Origin: Sphingomonas sp. Leaf230
Lineage (GTDB): Bacteria > Pseudomonadota > Alphaproteobacteria > Sphingomonadales > Sphingomonadaceae
Assembly (NCBI RefSeq): GCF_001421745.1
Contig: NZ_LMKW01000013.1
Span: forward strand, 112,048 to 176,047
Length of the DNA: 64,000 nucleotides
Reading direction: 5' to 3'
In this document: piece by piece, positions 43,350 through 51,293 of the stretch
How the letters are laid out: every line of letters starts with the position of its first letter
Position numbering within the stretch: the first letter of the stretch is position 1
The notes under the pieces: model-generated
The model's database searches: none
Told to the model about the DNA's origin: nothing
The model's input: the letters and a program-made list of their open reading frames with translations, nothing else
Program-made: the position numbers and the translations under genes

Positions 43350-43871
43350 ATGATCACACATTATCCGCAGACGACCGACGTCGCCGGCACCGTCCTTGGC
43401 TATCTGCTGCACGCTCTTGGCGTCCATCAGCGCTACGACTTCATCGATACCGCCGGCCTGCCCGAGGCGACCGTCCACGTCGAAGATCGCGGGATCGTTC
43501 TCAGTGTCACCAGCAAACCGGCGCCAGCGCTGCGTGACACCGTCGAGACGCTCGCGACGGACGCGCAGTACGACGTTGTGCTGACCCGCGTTACGCGCAA
43601 GCCCTGCGACGTTATCGAACTCTCTGTCGACCTGACGCTCGGCCTGCTGCCGTGCGCGCCGTGGTCGATGAACGAGCTGGCCGTGTGGACCGGCCCGGAC
43701 GGCGACACCTGGCTCGTTCCCCTGGGGATCGGCCCGGCGGTGTCGTTGACCTTCGAGGGATGCAGCCTCGAACTCGTCCCGCCCTATCACACGCTGGAAG
43801 AGCGCGCTTCGGGCATCCTGCGTGCCGGTGCCGACATCGCCAGCCTCCTGCCGCTGGGGGAGGTGCAATGA
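43350..43871 (+). CDS. Unknown protein, first gene of a mob-linked operon
   Basis: I do not recognise a family. The 173-residue protein is mixed alpha/beta, with TVLGYLLHALGVHQRYDFID, three cysteines (RKPCDV, LLPCAPW, EGCSLEL) and an acidic character, no signal peptide and no transmembrane helix. It is the first of four genes with overlapping stop/start codons and is divergent from the TetR gene. Starts at 43,260 (GTG) and 43,284 (ATG) are also open; ATG 43,350 is chosen only by where the sequence begins to look structured. The next gene starts inside its stop (ATGATG). Confidence 0.65.
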   Translation: MITHYPQTTDVAGTVLGYLLHALGVHQRYDFIDTAGLPEATVHVEDRGIVLSVTSKPAPALRDTVETLATDAQYDVVLTRVTRKPCDVIELSVDLTLGLLPCAPWSMNELAVWTGPDGDTWLVPLGIGPAVSLTFEGCSLELVPPYHTLEERASGILRAGADIASLLPLGEVQ

Positions 43872-44515
43872 TGGGCAGCCAGATCGGTGAAACGCCAGGC
43901 ACGGGCAAGAAGACGGGAGATTGGGGGAAGCTGGATGTCTCCGAAGGGCAGGATGAAAAAGGATCAGGCCCGGGCGCGAGACAGGCTCCAATACGAGGTT
44001 TTCCTGTGCCCCATTCCTACACCGAGACCGCAGCCGTGATTGCCACGATCACGCCGGCGCTCGTCCACGATACGCGAGCAGCCCATCAACTGCTGCTGGC
44101 CCCCGATGGGGACGGCAACGTGATGATCAACTCGGTATTCAAACGCCGCGGCAACGCCTGGTTCACGATCGCAACCGAGTACATCGAACTGCCGAGGGAT
44201 CAGATGCGAACCATCATCGGCAAACGAGATGCCTGCATCGTCGCGACGGCCGTACCTGAAGGCCGCCTGCCGCGTCCGGTGTTCGAGATCGTCACTAACG
44301 GTGGCGGACGTACGACGTCGCATACCGGGTACCGCCTCTGGCTCGGTACCGAAGGCAACAGCGCATTCCTGCCGGCCGAACCAGGCCGTGCTGCGTACCG
44401 CATCGAAGGCGGCACGGTCCGCCGCGCGAAGGAACCGCCCCGCACACCCCCCGAGCGCGACGCCGGCTTTCGCCGCGCCGACCGCATGATCCGCCGCAGC
44501 GTACGGGGGTGCTGA
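43868..44515 (+). CDS. Unknown protein, second gene of the mob-linked operon
   Basis: A 215-residue cytoplasmic protein without a recognised family. The first 45 residues are Gly/Lys/Glu-rich and likely disordered; the middle (HSYTETAAVIATITPALVHDTRAAHQLLL to about 150) is a compact alpha/beta part with a repeated WFTIATEYIELP-like strand pattern; the end is strongly basic (RAKEPPRTPPERDAGFRRADRMIRRS), fitting nucleic-acid contact. ATG 43868 overlaps the previous stop. It could be a DNA-processing accessory, but this is inference from context. Confidence 0.65.
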   Translation: MMGSQIGETPGTGKKTGDWGKLDVSEGQDEKGSGPGARQAPIRGFPVPHSYTETAAVIATITPALVHDTRAAHQLLLAPDGDGNVMINSVFKRRGNAWFTIATEYIELPRDQMRTIIGKRDACIVATAVPEGRLPRPVFEIVTNGGGRTTSHTGYRLWLGTEGNSAFLPAEPGRAAYRIEGGTVRRAKEPPRTPPERDAGFRRADRMIRRSVRGC

Positions 44516-44517
44516 GC

Positions 44518-45207
44518 ATGTCACGCAAACCCGCCATCGGGGTGACACGTTCGGCCGCAGGCGCGACGTCCAGCCAGCTTCCACCCTTTGCTGCCATCGT
44601 CGATGACGCGGAGACCAGTCCCTCTCCTACAGCCACCGGCATCGTGCGCGATTACGCCAGTCAGGGTCCGTTCCAGAATGCCGATGGCAGCTTCGGGATC
44701 ATCGGTTGCAGCTACAAGGACAGACCGAACAGAATGCTCGACGTCGTCCACCGCCGGCTCGTGCAGTTCGGTTTGCCGATGCGCGATCAGTGGCAACCGA
44801 CCTGCGCACGCTGGGATGTGCTGCTTCCGCCGCACGCACCAGATGTCTGCCAGGATCCGCAGGCCTTGGCACGGTTCATCGACCTGCATCGCATGCCGGC
44901 GCAACAGGATCTGGCGGTGCTGATCACGCTGCGCTTTACCCAGCAGAGCCTGCTTCATCGCGGCTGGGAGTTGGCCCGTGGCTTCGCGCTCCAGCACTTC
45001 GCACTCGAGCGCGAGACCCCGGTGATGGCGGCATTCCACGTGCCGCAGATCGCCGGACGGCGCAGCAAGCCGCATTGTCACCTGCTGATTTCAGCGCGGC
45101 GGATCATCGGTTCGCATTGCGCCGACTTCGTGACCGATCTGCTCGGCCCCGACGGCAAGGCACTGGCCGGCGATCTCTGGAGCGATTGGCTCGAGAAACA
45201 CGGATGA
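44518..45207 (+). CDS. Small MobA/MobL-like protein with HxH motif
   Basis: A 229-residue protein. Its C-terminal part reads FHVPQIAGRRSKPHCHLLISARRI followed by LLGPDGKALAGDLWSDWLE. This resembles the metal-binding NPHxHxxLxTRR stretch and the following K-x-REW-like block of MobA/MobL relaxases, although the rest of a nuclease is not evident and the usual N-terminal tyrosine region is not clear. It may be a shortened or diverged relaxase. It starts three bases after the previous stop (ATG 44518, GTG 44509 possible) and overlaps the next gene. No membrane segments. Confidence 0.6.
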   Translation: MSRKPAIGVTRSAAGATSSQLPPFAAIVDDAETSPSPTATGIVRDYASQGPFQNADGSFGIIGCSYKDRPNRMLDVVHRRLVQFGLPMRDQWQPTCARWDVLLPPHAPDVCQDPQALARFIDLHRMPAQQDLAVLITLRFTQQSLLHRGWELARGFALQHFALERETPVMAAFHVPQIAGRRSKPHCHLLISARRIIGSHCADFVTDLLGPDGKALAGDLWSDWLEKHG

Positions 45208-45785
45208 GCCGACCGTGCCGCAGGTGCGGTCCCCTCCCCCTTCATATCAAAATCGAGTTCCCCATGAATCCCCTCCTAGACCATCTGAGCTTTGTCTCAC
45301 CTCTCGTACGCGCGCTCATCGGTCTGCTACCGCACATGCCACCACCGCTCGTGCTGTTGCCGAGCGAAACCTCTCACCTGCCGCCCGGCTGTTTGTACCT
45401 GCCGCGTGGCAACTGCGTCCTCGCCGCGGCTGACGGCCCGATCGCCTTCGCTCTGCTCGCGGCAGATACGGTCGCACGGGAAATGGAGGCGGATGTGCTT
45501 CTGGTGAGTTTGCGCGGCAAGGACGATCCGCATCCGATCCGGTTCGATGTCGTCTTTCGCGCAATCGATCGTACCGAGCATTGCCATAACCTGCTGTTCT
45601 GGACGATGCGCAGACGCGCACCGGCGTTCGTACCGAACGACAGCCGTCACCGGGCGGTGGTTCTCGGCCGCAGCGGCCTGATTCCGAGCGACCCCATGCC
45701 GTTTACCAGTCCGGTCGATCGCATGGCGGGTATCGCCTGCGGCAGCGCCGAGCTTCGCCGGGTCATATGGGGTAACGATGGTTGA
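45204..45785 (+). CDS. Unknown protein, fourth gene of the mob-linked operon
   Basis: A 193-residue protein without a recognised family. An N-terminal CRRCGPLP could be a small metal knot; then comes PLLDHLSFVSPLVRALIGLLPHMPPPLVLLPS, which is hydrophobic but Pro-rich and not a clear transmembrane helix. The middle has FDVVFRAIDRTEHCHNLLFW and a Ser/Arg-rich end. It begins with ATG 45204 inside the previous stop (ATGA). An internal ATG at 45,264 (MNPLLDHL) has a GAGTTCCCC context and is a possible start. Confidence 0.6.
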   Translation: MSRPCRRCGPLPLHIKIEFPMNPLLDHLSFVSPLVRALIGLLPHMPPPLVLLPSETSHLPPGCLYLPRGNCVLAAADGPIAFALLAADTVAREMEADVLLVSLRGKDDPHPIRFDVVFRAIDRTEHCHNLLFWTMRRRAPAFVPNDSRHRAVVLGRSGLIPSDPMPFTSPVDRMAGIACGSAELRRVIWGNDG

Positions 45786-45851
45786 TGTCGTTCGGGCTCG
45801 CCCCACCGTCAGGGGTTGGCAAACGCTCCGTTTGCAGCGAACCATAAGCGC

Positions 45852-46760
45852 GTGAAACCCGTCTCCGCCCTCGAAGATCTCCCGCCCGCTGCACAGCGCG
45901 AGTTGCAGGCGGTCGTCCGCATCCTCTTCGAGGAGTTCGAAGCGCGGCTGCGCGGTACCACGAAGCCGTCGAAGAAAGCCGGGCGTATCCTGAAGCTCGT
46001 GCTGTACGGCTCCTATGCGCGGGGCGACTGGGTAGATGACCCTATCGGCGGGTACCGGTCGGACTATGATATCCTGGTCATCGTCAACGACGAGCAACTG
46101 ACCGATGTCGTCGACTATTGGGCAGCTGCGGAAGACCGGCTGGTTCGTGACGTGACGATCACCCATACGTTATCCGCGCCGGTGAACTTTATCGTGCATT
46201 CACTGACCGACCTCAACAAGCAGCTTGAGCGTGGACGGCCATTCTTCGTCGACATCGCTCGAGACGGCATCGCGCTGTATGAGGCTGAAGGGTTCGGTCT
46301 CGCTACGCCAACAAAACTCCCGTCAGATGAAGCGCGAGCTGAAGCGCAGAAACATTTTGATCACTGGTTTCCATTGTCTCTTCACGCGGAAAAGCTTGCT
46401 GAGGTAAGTATCGCGGACGGCGTCGTACGAGACGCAGCGTTCCTATTTCATCAAGCTGCCGAGCGCGCCTACCACTGCGTTCTCCTCGTTTTGAGCCTCT
46501 ACAGCCCCAAATCGCACAAGTTGATGTTCCTTCGATCGCGGTGCGAACAAGTCGATCAGCGCTTGGTTGCCGCTTGGCCGCGCGAGACCAAGTTCGAGCG
46601 GCGCTGCTTCGAACTACTGCGGCAGGCCTATGTAAACGCCCGCTATTCTCCGCATTACGCCATTACCGACGAAGAACTCGCATGGCTGGGCCAGCGAGTG
46701 CGGGCGCTGCAAGGACTTGTCGAACAAATTTGTCTGGAGCGGCTACAGGCTCTGGCCTGA
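45852..46760 (+). CDS. Nucleotidyltransferase-HEPN fusion protein
   Basis: A 302-residue two-domain protein. The N-terminal half is a Polbeta-type minimal nucleotidyltransferase: VLYGSYARGDWVDD with Gly53-Ser54 and YRSDYDILVIV with Asp71/Asp73; the third metal Asp is not obvious (APVNFIVHS has Asn where an acidic residue is usual). The C-terminal half is a HEPN domain: RDAAFLFHQAAERAYHCVLLVLSLYSPKSHKL. Such pairs often form toxin/antitoxin systems in which the transferase AMPylates or otherwise tames the HEPN ribonuclease; here both are fused. GTG 45,852 is preferred to TTG 45,816. It follows the unknown operon by 66 bases. Confidence 0.9.
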   Translation: MKPVSALEDLPPAAQRELQAVVRILFEEFEARLRGTTKPSKKAGRILKLVLYGSYARGDWVDDPIGGYRSDYDILVIVNDEQLTDVVDYWAAAEDRLVRDVTITHTLSAPVNFIVHSLTDLNKQLERGRPFFVDIARDGIALYEAEGFGLATPTKLPSDEARAEAQKHFDHWFPLSLHAEKLAEVSIADGVVRDAAFLFHQAAERAYHCVLLVLSLYSPKSHKLMFLRSRCEQVDQRLVAAWPRETKFERRCFELLRQAYVNARYSPHYAITDEELAWLGQRVRALQGLVEQICLERLQALA

Positions 46761-47330
46761 TCGGCAATGGTCCCGCCGAGCTTCGGCACCCCTGCACGAC
46801 CGGGTTCAGCGCGGAGGCCGGCTCTTGCGTGACAACAGGCCTTTGATCGATATCCCCCATGCGACCACCGACGAACGTTTCGACGCCGTCCAGTTTTGGG
46901 CGAAGGGGTCCGGCTTTCGGGCCGATGCAATTAGGCCCGCCTTATGGTTAGGACTTCTGTGGTTGTCGCCCGTGATGCAAAAGGTTTCTGACCGTGTGGG
47001 TTAGAGATCGCGTGCGGTCTCCTGTAAGGCCTTTTGAGACGGCATTCAGAAGCCGCTGGTCGGTTAGTGATCCGCGGATCAGATCCAAAGTCGCCACATC
47101 GGCGAATGCAGGATTGATTGTTTCGGCCCGTACCGCGTAGACCTTTCTCGTTCGCCAACAGGCGGACCGGGGCGTGAGAACCCCGCGATTAGTAGCCGTA
47201 TGCCCGGTCGAACCAGTTTCGGCCGGGAGGCGGACGCGCATGTCCAAGGCCTCCGGGCCTAAAGGCGTTCGCGCTCGTCTAATCGCGAGTTCTCAACTTC
47301 CGGCTCACGGGCCGGCATCGCCCCGACAAC
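46761..47330. other. Gap after the HEPN gene
   Basis: No gene is supported in this 570-base stretch. A plus-strand frame (about 46,780-47,004, with DIPHATTDERFDAVQFWAKG) and a minus-strand frame (46,948-47,247) are open but neither resembles a known family. No tRNA or terminal inverted repeats were seen. Confidence 0.4.
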
Positions 47331-47387
47331 AGGGCGGTGCCGCCGGCTGGAAAAGCTGCGGCGCCCGGAAACGGGAGTGCGCACGAG

Positions 47388-48113
47388 ATGCGTTGGATGA
47401 CCTGCGGCGAAGAGCCGCCCTTCTACGCGAATTCGAAGACCACGAAGGACCGATCGCGTGCTGGAGCCGTCCCTACGGCGCTTCTCGCAATCGGCGCGTT
47501 GGCGTCGGGCTGCAGCGACCACAAGGGAGTGAGCGACGCGAACTTTCGGTCCGTCCTCGAGCCGGTTGTCCGCGACGCATTCTGCCAGACGATCGATCTG
47601 CCGATCATGCTGGCCGACGGACGGACCGATGACGCCGCCGTCTTTCCGCTGACCGTGCCCGCCAGGCCTCCGATGTTCGGGTCGACGACCTACGCGTCGA
47701 TGGTCGCCATGCTCGACGACGCGTCCCGTGCCGGCTTCCTGAAGAGGACCGCGGCGGAGATGCCGGTCAAGAAGCGCGGCGTCTCGCTTCCGGCCTCGCG
47801 CCAGCCGGTCGTCACGTATGCGCCGACAGACAGAGCCGCTCCCTACTTCCGCTCGGTCGAGCGGAAGACGGGGGTCGGGATGCTGTCGTTTCCGGCCGTC
47901 TGCGCCGCGAAAGGCGAGCTCGTCGACATCGTGCGGTGGAGCGAGCCGGTCGACCTTGGCGGACGGCGGGTCTCGCAGGTGACGTATCGCTTCAGGGGCG
48001 TGGAGCCCCTCTCCATCGTGCCGGACAAGGACAAGGCGCGGATGGCGGAGCCGAAGGAGGCCACGCTGCCGCTGGTGCTGGAGAGCGACGGCTGGCGGGT
48101 GATGCCTCGCTGA
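47388..48113 (+). CDS. Predicted lipoprotein of unknown function
   Basis: A 241-residue protein whose N-terminal region ends in LLAIGALASGCSDH, a convincing lipobox (L-A-S-G-C) about 42 residues from the chosen start; the part before it is unusually long, so the true start may be another codon. The mature part (about 200 residues) is rich in Arg, Asp and Val, with RKTGVGMLSFPAVCAAKGELVDIVRWSEPVDLGGRRVSQVTYRFRGV as its most structured part. No family recognised. It is the first of a group of five exported proteins of high GC. The end is followed by an 83-base gap before the next member. Confidence 0.65.
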   Translation: MRWMTCGEEPPFYANSKTTKDRSRAGAVPTALLAIGALASGCSDHKGVSDANFRSVLEPVVRDAFCQTIDLPIMLADGRTDDAAVFPLTVPARPPMFGSTTYASMVAMLDDASRAGFLKRTAAEMPVKKRGVSLPASRQPVVTYAPTDRAAPYFRSVERKTGVGMLSFPAVCAAKGELVDIVRWSEPVDLGGRRVSQVTYRFRGVEPLSIVPDKDKARMAEPKEATLPLVLESDGWRVMPR

Positions 48114-48196
48114 CCGCCAGAAGCCCCGATCGAGCCCGACGGTCCGTTCAACATTCGCGCGCGCGCGGCCGAGGCCGCCGCCGAAAGGAAGCATCC

Positions 48197-48865
48197 ATGA
48201 AGAAGCAAGCCATCACCATCGTCCTCGCCCTGACCGCGCTGGCATGCGCAGGAGCGGCCGAGGCGCAGACCACCCACCGGGCAGCGCCGATCGCTTCGCC
48301 GCCAAGACGAGGACCGCTGGCGATGGACGTAGCGGGCGTCCATCTGGGCATGTCGCTGGCGGCCGCGGAAGGCGCGCTGGCCGGGACATACAGGTGCCGC
48401 CGCGAGAAGGGCTATCAGACCTTCCAGCAGCTGGTCGACCTGGAAGTGGCCAAGCGCCACGGAGGGGGGCTCGGCTTTCCGCCGCAGGGGACGGGCGTCG
48501 GCGATCTGTTCTGCGACGGTCCGACGGGTGAGAGCCTGCGCGTCAGCATGGCGCAAACGGCATCGGGACCGGTGGTGGACCGTTTCCAGCTTTCGATCCC
48601 CACCAACAGGGTCGATCCCGCAGCCCTGGTCGGCCAGATCGAGACCAGATACGGCAGACCTACGAAGGGCACCGCCGCGAACGGCGCCTGGTGCTCAGGG
48701 CCCTGCAGCCCACTCGAGACCAGTCCGGCGATCAGAACGTCGCTGTCGGGAAGCTCGATGCAGATTCTGGGGACGCGCGGCCAGCAGGCCGGCGACGCCG
48801 ACAAGGCCGCCGTCAAGGCGGCGGCGGACAGGCTTTCCCCGCCGGCCAGACGGGGTGCGTTCTGA
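48197..48865 (+). CDS. Exported protein of unknown function
   Basis: A 222-residue protein with a Sec signal peptide (KKQAITIVLALTALACAGAAEAQ, cleavage after AEA near 23). The mature part has AMDVAGVHLGMSLAAAEGALAG, a pattern like the repeat of small periplasmic proteins, four cysteines (YRCRR, FCDG, WCSGPC) and RYGRPTKG. GAAAGGAAG provides the ribosome site for ATG 48197. The next gene starts in its stop (TGATG). No firm family assignment. Confidence 0.75.
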   Translation: MKKQAITIVLALTALACAGAAEAQTTHRAAPIASPPRRGPLAMDVAGVHLGMSLAAAEGALAGTYRCRREKGYQTFQQLVDLEVAKRHGGGLGFPPQGTGVGDLFCDGPTGESLRVSMAQTASGPVVDRFQLSIPTNRVDPAALVGQIETRYGRPTKGTAANGAWCSGPCSPLETSPAIRTSLSGSSMQILGTRGQQAGDADKAAVKAAADRLSPPARRGAF

Positions 48866-49377
48866 TGGCGTCGAGCATGGAAGATAGCTTGAAGCCCTGG
48901 AGCGTCGCGATCGGCACGTCGAGGCCCGCGCGCCTCGTAATGGGGAGCGTCATGGTCGTCGCGATGCTGGCGGGCATTTCCCAGGCGGCGATCGGATCCC
49001 CCGGCGCGGCCGATGCGAAAAGGGTCGCCGGCGCGTTGCCGCTGACCTCCGCGCAGATCGGGGCGGCCAAAGCGTCCGGAACGGGTTGCTCCTGGTCTCT
49101 GGCGAAGGACCGTCGCATACGTTTCGCCGCAGCGGACGATCATGCGGTGGTTCGGCTTCCGTCGGGCGTCGTGGTGCTTCGGCCCGCCGCCGACGCGCGC
49201 GATCTGTTCCCGTTCACCCATGATCGCTGGTCTGGCGACGGCGTCGCCGTGAGCGTCGCGTCCGTCGGGCGCGCAATGCGGAAAGGCGGCGAGACGATCG
49301 AGCAGGCTGCCGATCTGAAGGTAAGCGTCGGCGCCACGATCTGGAAGGGGCGGGGTCTCATGGTCTGCGGATCGTAG
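48865..49377 (+). CDS. Exported or membrane-anchored small protein
   Basis: A 170-residue protein overlapping the preceding gene (TGATG). The N-terminus carries a hydrophobic stretch (ARLVMGSVMVVAMLAGISQAA) that may be a signal peptide or anchor, after a 22-residue cytoplasmic lead. The remaining part (DHAVVRLPSGVVVLRPAADARDLFPFTHDRWSGDGVAVSVASVG) is beta-rich and has two cysteines (GCSW and MVCGS at the end). No family recognised. Coupling suggests it works with the protein before it. Confidence 0.6.
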   Translation: MASSMEDSLKPWSVAIGTSRPARLVMGSVMVVAMLAGISQAAIGSPGAADAKRVAGALPLTSAQIGAAKASGTGCSWSLAKDRRIRFAAADDHAVVRLPSGVVVLRPAADARDLFPFTHDRWSGDGVAVSVASVGRAMRKGGETIEQAADLKVSVGATIWKGRGLMVCGS

Positions 49378-49542
49378 ACCCCACCCAAATACTGTTCGAC
49401 CCTTGTCGCCAGAGGCGAGCCGTGCGCTACGCAGCGGGACCGGATCATCTGGTGCGTAGCGTGCGGATCGATCAAACGCTTGCGGTTCGACTGCCCGATG
49501 CTCGCGCCCATGCTCACGATGTTTCGATTGTGATTGGATTCG

Positions 49543-49917
49543 TCACGGCCATTTGCCGCCGGGAGGTGGAAGCGCTGGCGGAGGGGGTCCGTGCCCCATC
49601 GCGAAGACGCTGCAGGTCTCGGGAGTGCATCCGCCGGCCGCTTCCGCATGAGCGACGATCCGCATCTTGACCGCGCACGGCATGTCCGTCGTATCGATGA
49701 CGAGCCCTGGCCGTGGCGACGTTCGAGCGTCGGCCTGGAGATACTGGCGCAGCAGATCGTCCGACAGTCGCGCTCCGTTGAACGCCAGTTCGCCATCGGA
49801 GATGCGGACGACGTTCTTGTGGCGCATGGCCAGGGGACGCATGCTCCACTGAGCGCCGACGGGACAAGCCGCGGTCGCGGCGCCCGGGGACGCGAGAAGC
49901 AATACGGAAAGCAGCAT
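49543..49917 (-). CDS. Small exported protein of unknown function
   Basis: A 124-residue protein on the opposite strand to its neighbours. MLLSVLLLASPGAATAACP is a clean signal peptide (cleavage after ATA). The mature part has NVVRISDGELAFNGARLSDDLLRQYLQ, DTTDMPCAVKMRIVAHAEAAGC and a proline-rich end (GPPPPALPPPGGKWP). The layout of a short strand, helix and later strand recalls ExbD/TolR-like periplasmic modules, but the membrane anchor is a cleavable signal here. ATG 49917 is clear. It lies between plus-strand genes for exported proteins. Confidence 0.6.
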   Translation of the reverse strand: MLLSVLLLASPGAATAACPVGAQWSMRPLAMRHKNVVRISDGELAFNGARLSDDLLRQYLQADARTSPRPGLVIDTTDMPCAVKMRIVAHAEAAGGCTPETCSVFAMGHGPPPPALPPPGGKWP

Positions 49918-50165
49918 GGAACACCACCTCAAGCGCAAGGGAAGAACGATCGTGGCGCCAGCTATCCCGGCTTTCCGCGGCGTCAACGCGCGCCGATCGT
50001 CCGTGTCGGCCGGTCAGGCTGCAAAGGGCACGGATTTCCGCAGACCGCCGATCATGATTGTGGAGCGGATTGCACCACCACGTCCAGGATCAGGGCGGCC
50101 GGATGCGTCGGCCGGGTTGCAACGGGGTGCGGGCGGCGTAGGGTGCCAACGAAGGGGAAGTCATC

Positions 50166-50825
50166 ATGATCGCATACAGGTTCGCCGCTCTTGCGGTGGT
50201 CGCTTCGGCAAGCGCCGCACCGGCACAGGCTCCGAGGGCACTGATCGTCGATCGTCGTCCCGCAGGCGAGGACCGTCAGCGCAACCTGTCGGCCAGCGTC
50301 TTCTCCTGCAGCTATGGCATCCGGGTCCTCAGCGACGATGGCCGCTCCCGGAAGCGGCTCGACGCTCTGGAAGCCGCGCTCCGCGCTTCGTCGTCGGCGC
50401 GACGCCTGGAGCAGCGGCCGGTGGTGGTCAGGTCGTATCAGGTATTCTTCAACTCCGCGGCGGCGCAGATGGACCAGGCGCTCTCGATCGGGGTCGCTTC
50501 GGTCAACGGTGGGGCGGGCTTCGTCGGTCGAAGTGCCGCCGCGCCCAAATGCAGCCGCGACAAGACGCCGGACGGTTGGTTCGATCCTGCGGAGACCACC
50601 AACGGGAACCCGCCCTTCGTCGTGGACATCGAGGCGGACGTGGCCGGCAAGCCCCTGTCGGTCCGCAGCGTCCATTCGCCAACAGAGGCGCTTCGCGTTC
50701 CCGCCACCGCCTTCAGCAGCAAGGCGAAAAAGAACTTTGCGGAAGGACAGGCGGGGCTCGAAGTGGACCGCGCCATCGACGAGGCGAATGCCCGCTTCGT
50801 GTCGAAGGTCGCGTCGCTGAACTGA
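50166..50825 (+). CDS. Exported protein of unknown function
   Basis: A 219-residue protein with a signal peptide (IAYRFAALAVVASASAAPAQA, cleavage after AQA near 22), preceded by GGGGAAG at the ribosome site. The mature part has two regions of alternating strands: NLSASVFSCSYGIRVLSDDGRSRKRLDAL and QALSIGVASVNGGAGFVG, with a linker rich in Ser and Arg, and two cysteines. No family recognised. It is the last of the exported-protein group; the five share no visible sequence similarity. Confidence 0.65.
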   Translation: MIAYRFAALAVVASASAAPAQAPRALIVDRRPAGEDRQRNLSASVFSCSYGIRVLSDDGRSRKRLDALEAALRASSSARRLEQRPVVVRSYQVFFNSAAAQMDQALSIGVASVNGGAGFVGRSAAAPKCSRDKTPDGWFDPAETTNGNPPFVVDIEADVAGKPLSVRSVHSPTEALRVPATAFSSKAKKNFAEGQAGLEVDRAIDEANARFVSKVASLN

Positions 50826-51293
50826 TCGAGGCCGATCGTGTTCTCGGAGACATCGAAGATGCATGCCAGAACTGACGGCTCAGCCGGACGATGGCTTCCT
50901 GGCAGTTTCGGGCAAGCAGGAACTTCGCGCGAGCAGATCGGCGGCGAACTGTAGGGTTGCTGCCCGACCGGCGGCTTGGGGGGCGTTCAGCAACCGTCTC
51001 GTCAGGACGTGATCCCACGTGCTTCGATCACCCGTGGTCCGCGCAGCAGCCTCCGTCTAGGCAGGCAGCGGTTCACTCCCTCGGTTGGAGTTCCCCGCGA
51101 CGGGCGACCTCGGGGTGCGACGGCACATGTATCGGCGCTCACCCCCCTTCACAGCCGACGAGCCGAAGTTGAGGATGCCGACCCCCGTCACTTTCCCGTG
51201 ACGGGGGTCTACGAGACTAGGCTAGCGGTAGTCATGGGTTCGCTTCCTCGCGCAGCCAGACCGCAGGACGAAGCCACGCGATCTTGCTCGAAC
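50826..51293. other. Gap with a strong hairpin at 51,180-51,209
   Basis: No gene is supported. The notable element is GACCCCCGTCAC-TTTCCC-GTGACGGGGGTC, a perfect 12-base-pair stem with a six-base loop, 85 bases from the gcd stop. It could stop gcd transcription on the minus strand, although the T-run is missing. Confidence 0.5.
51180..51209. terminator. Perfect 12-bp hairpin near the gcd 3' end
   Basis: The stem GACCCCCGTCAC pairs exactly with GTGACGGGGGTC around a TTTCCC loop. It lies between the unknown exported gene and gcd, which converge. It has the GTCAC core of the REP elements but lacks a pair. Confidence 0.5.

Noticed and set aside
46948..47247. Minus-strand frame with transposase-like feel
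   Set aside because: No DDE or other motif could be pointed out; similarity was only an impression.
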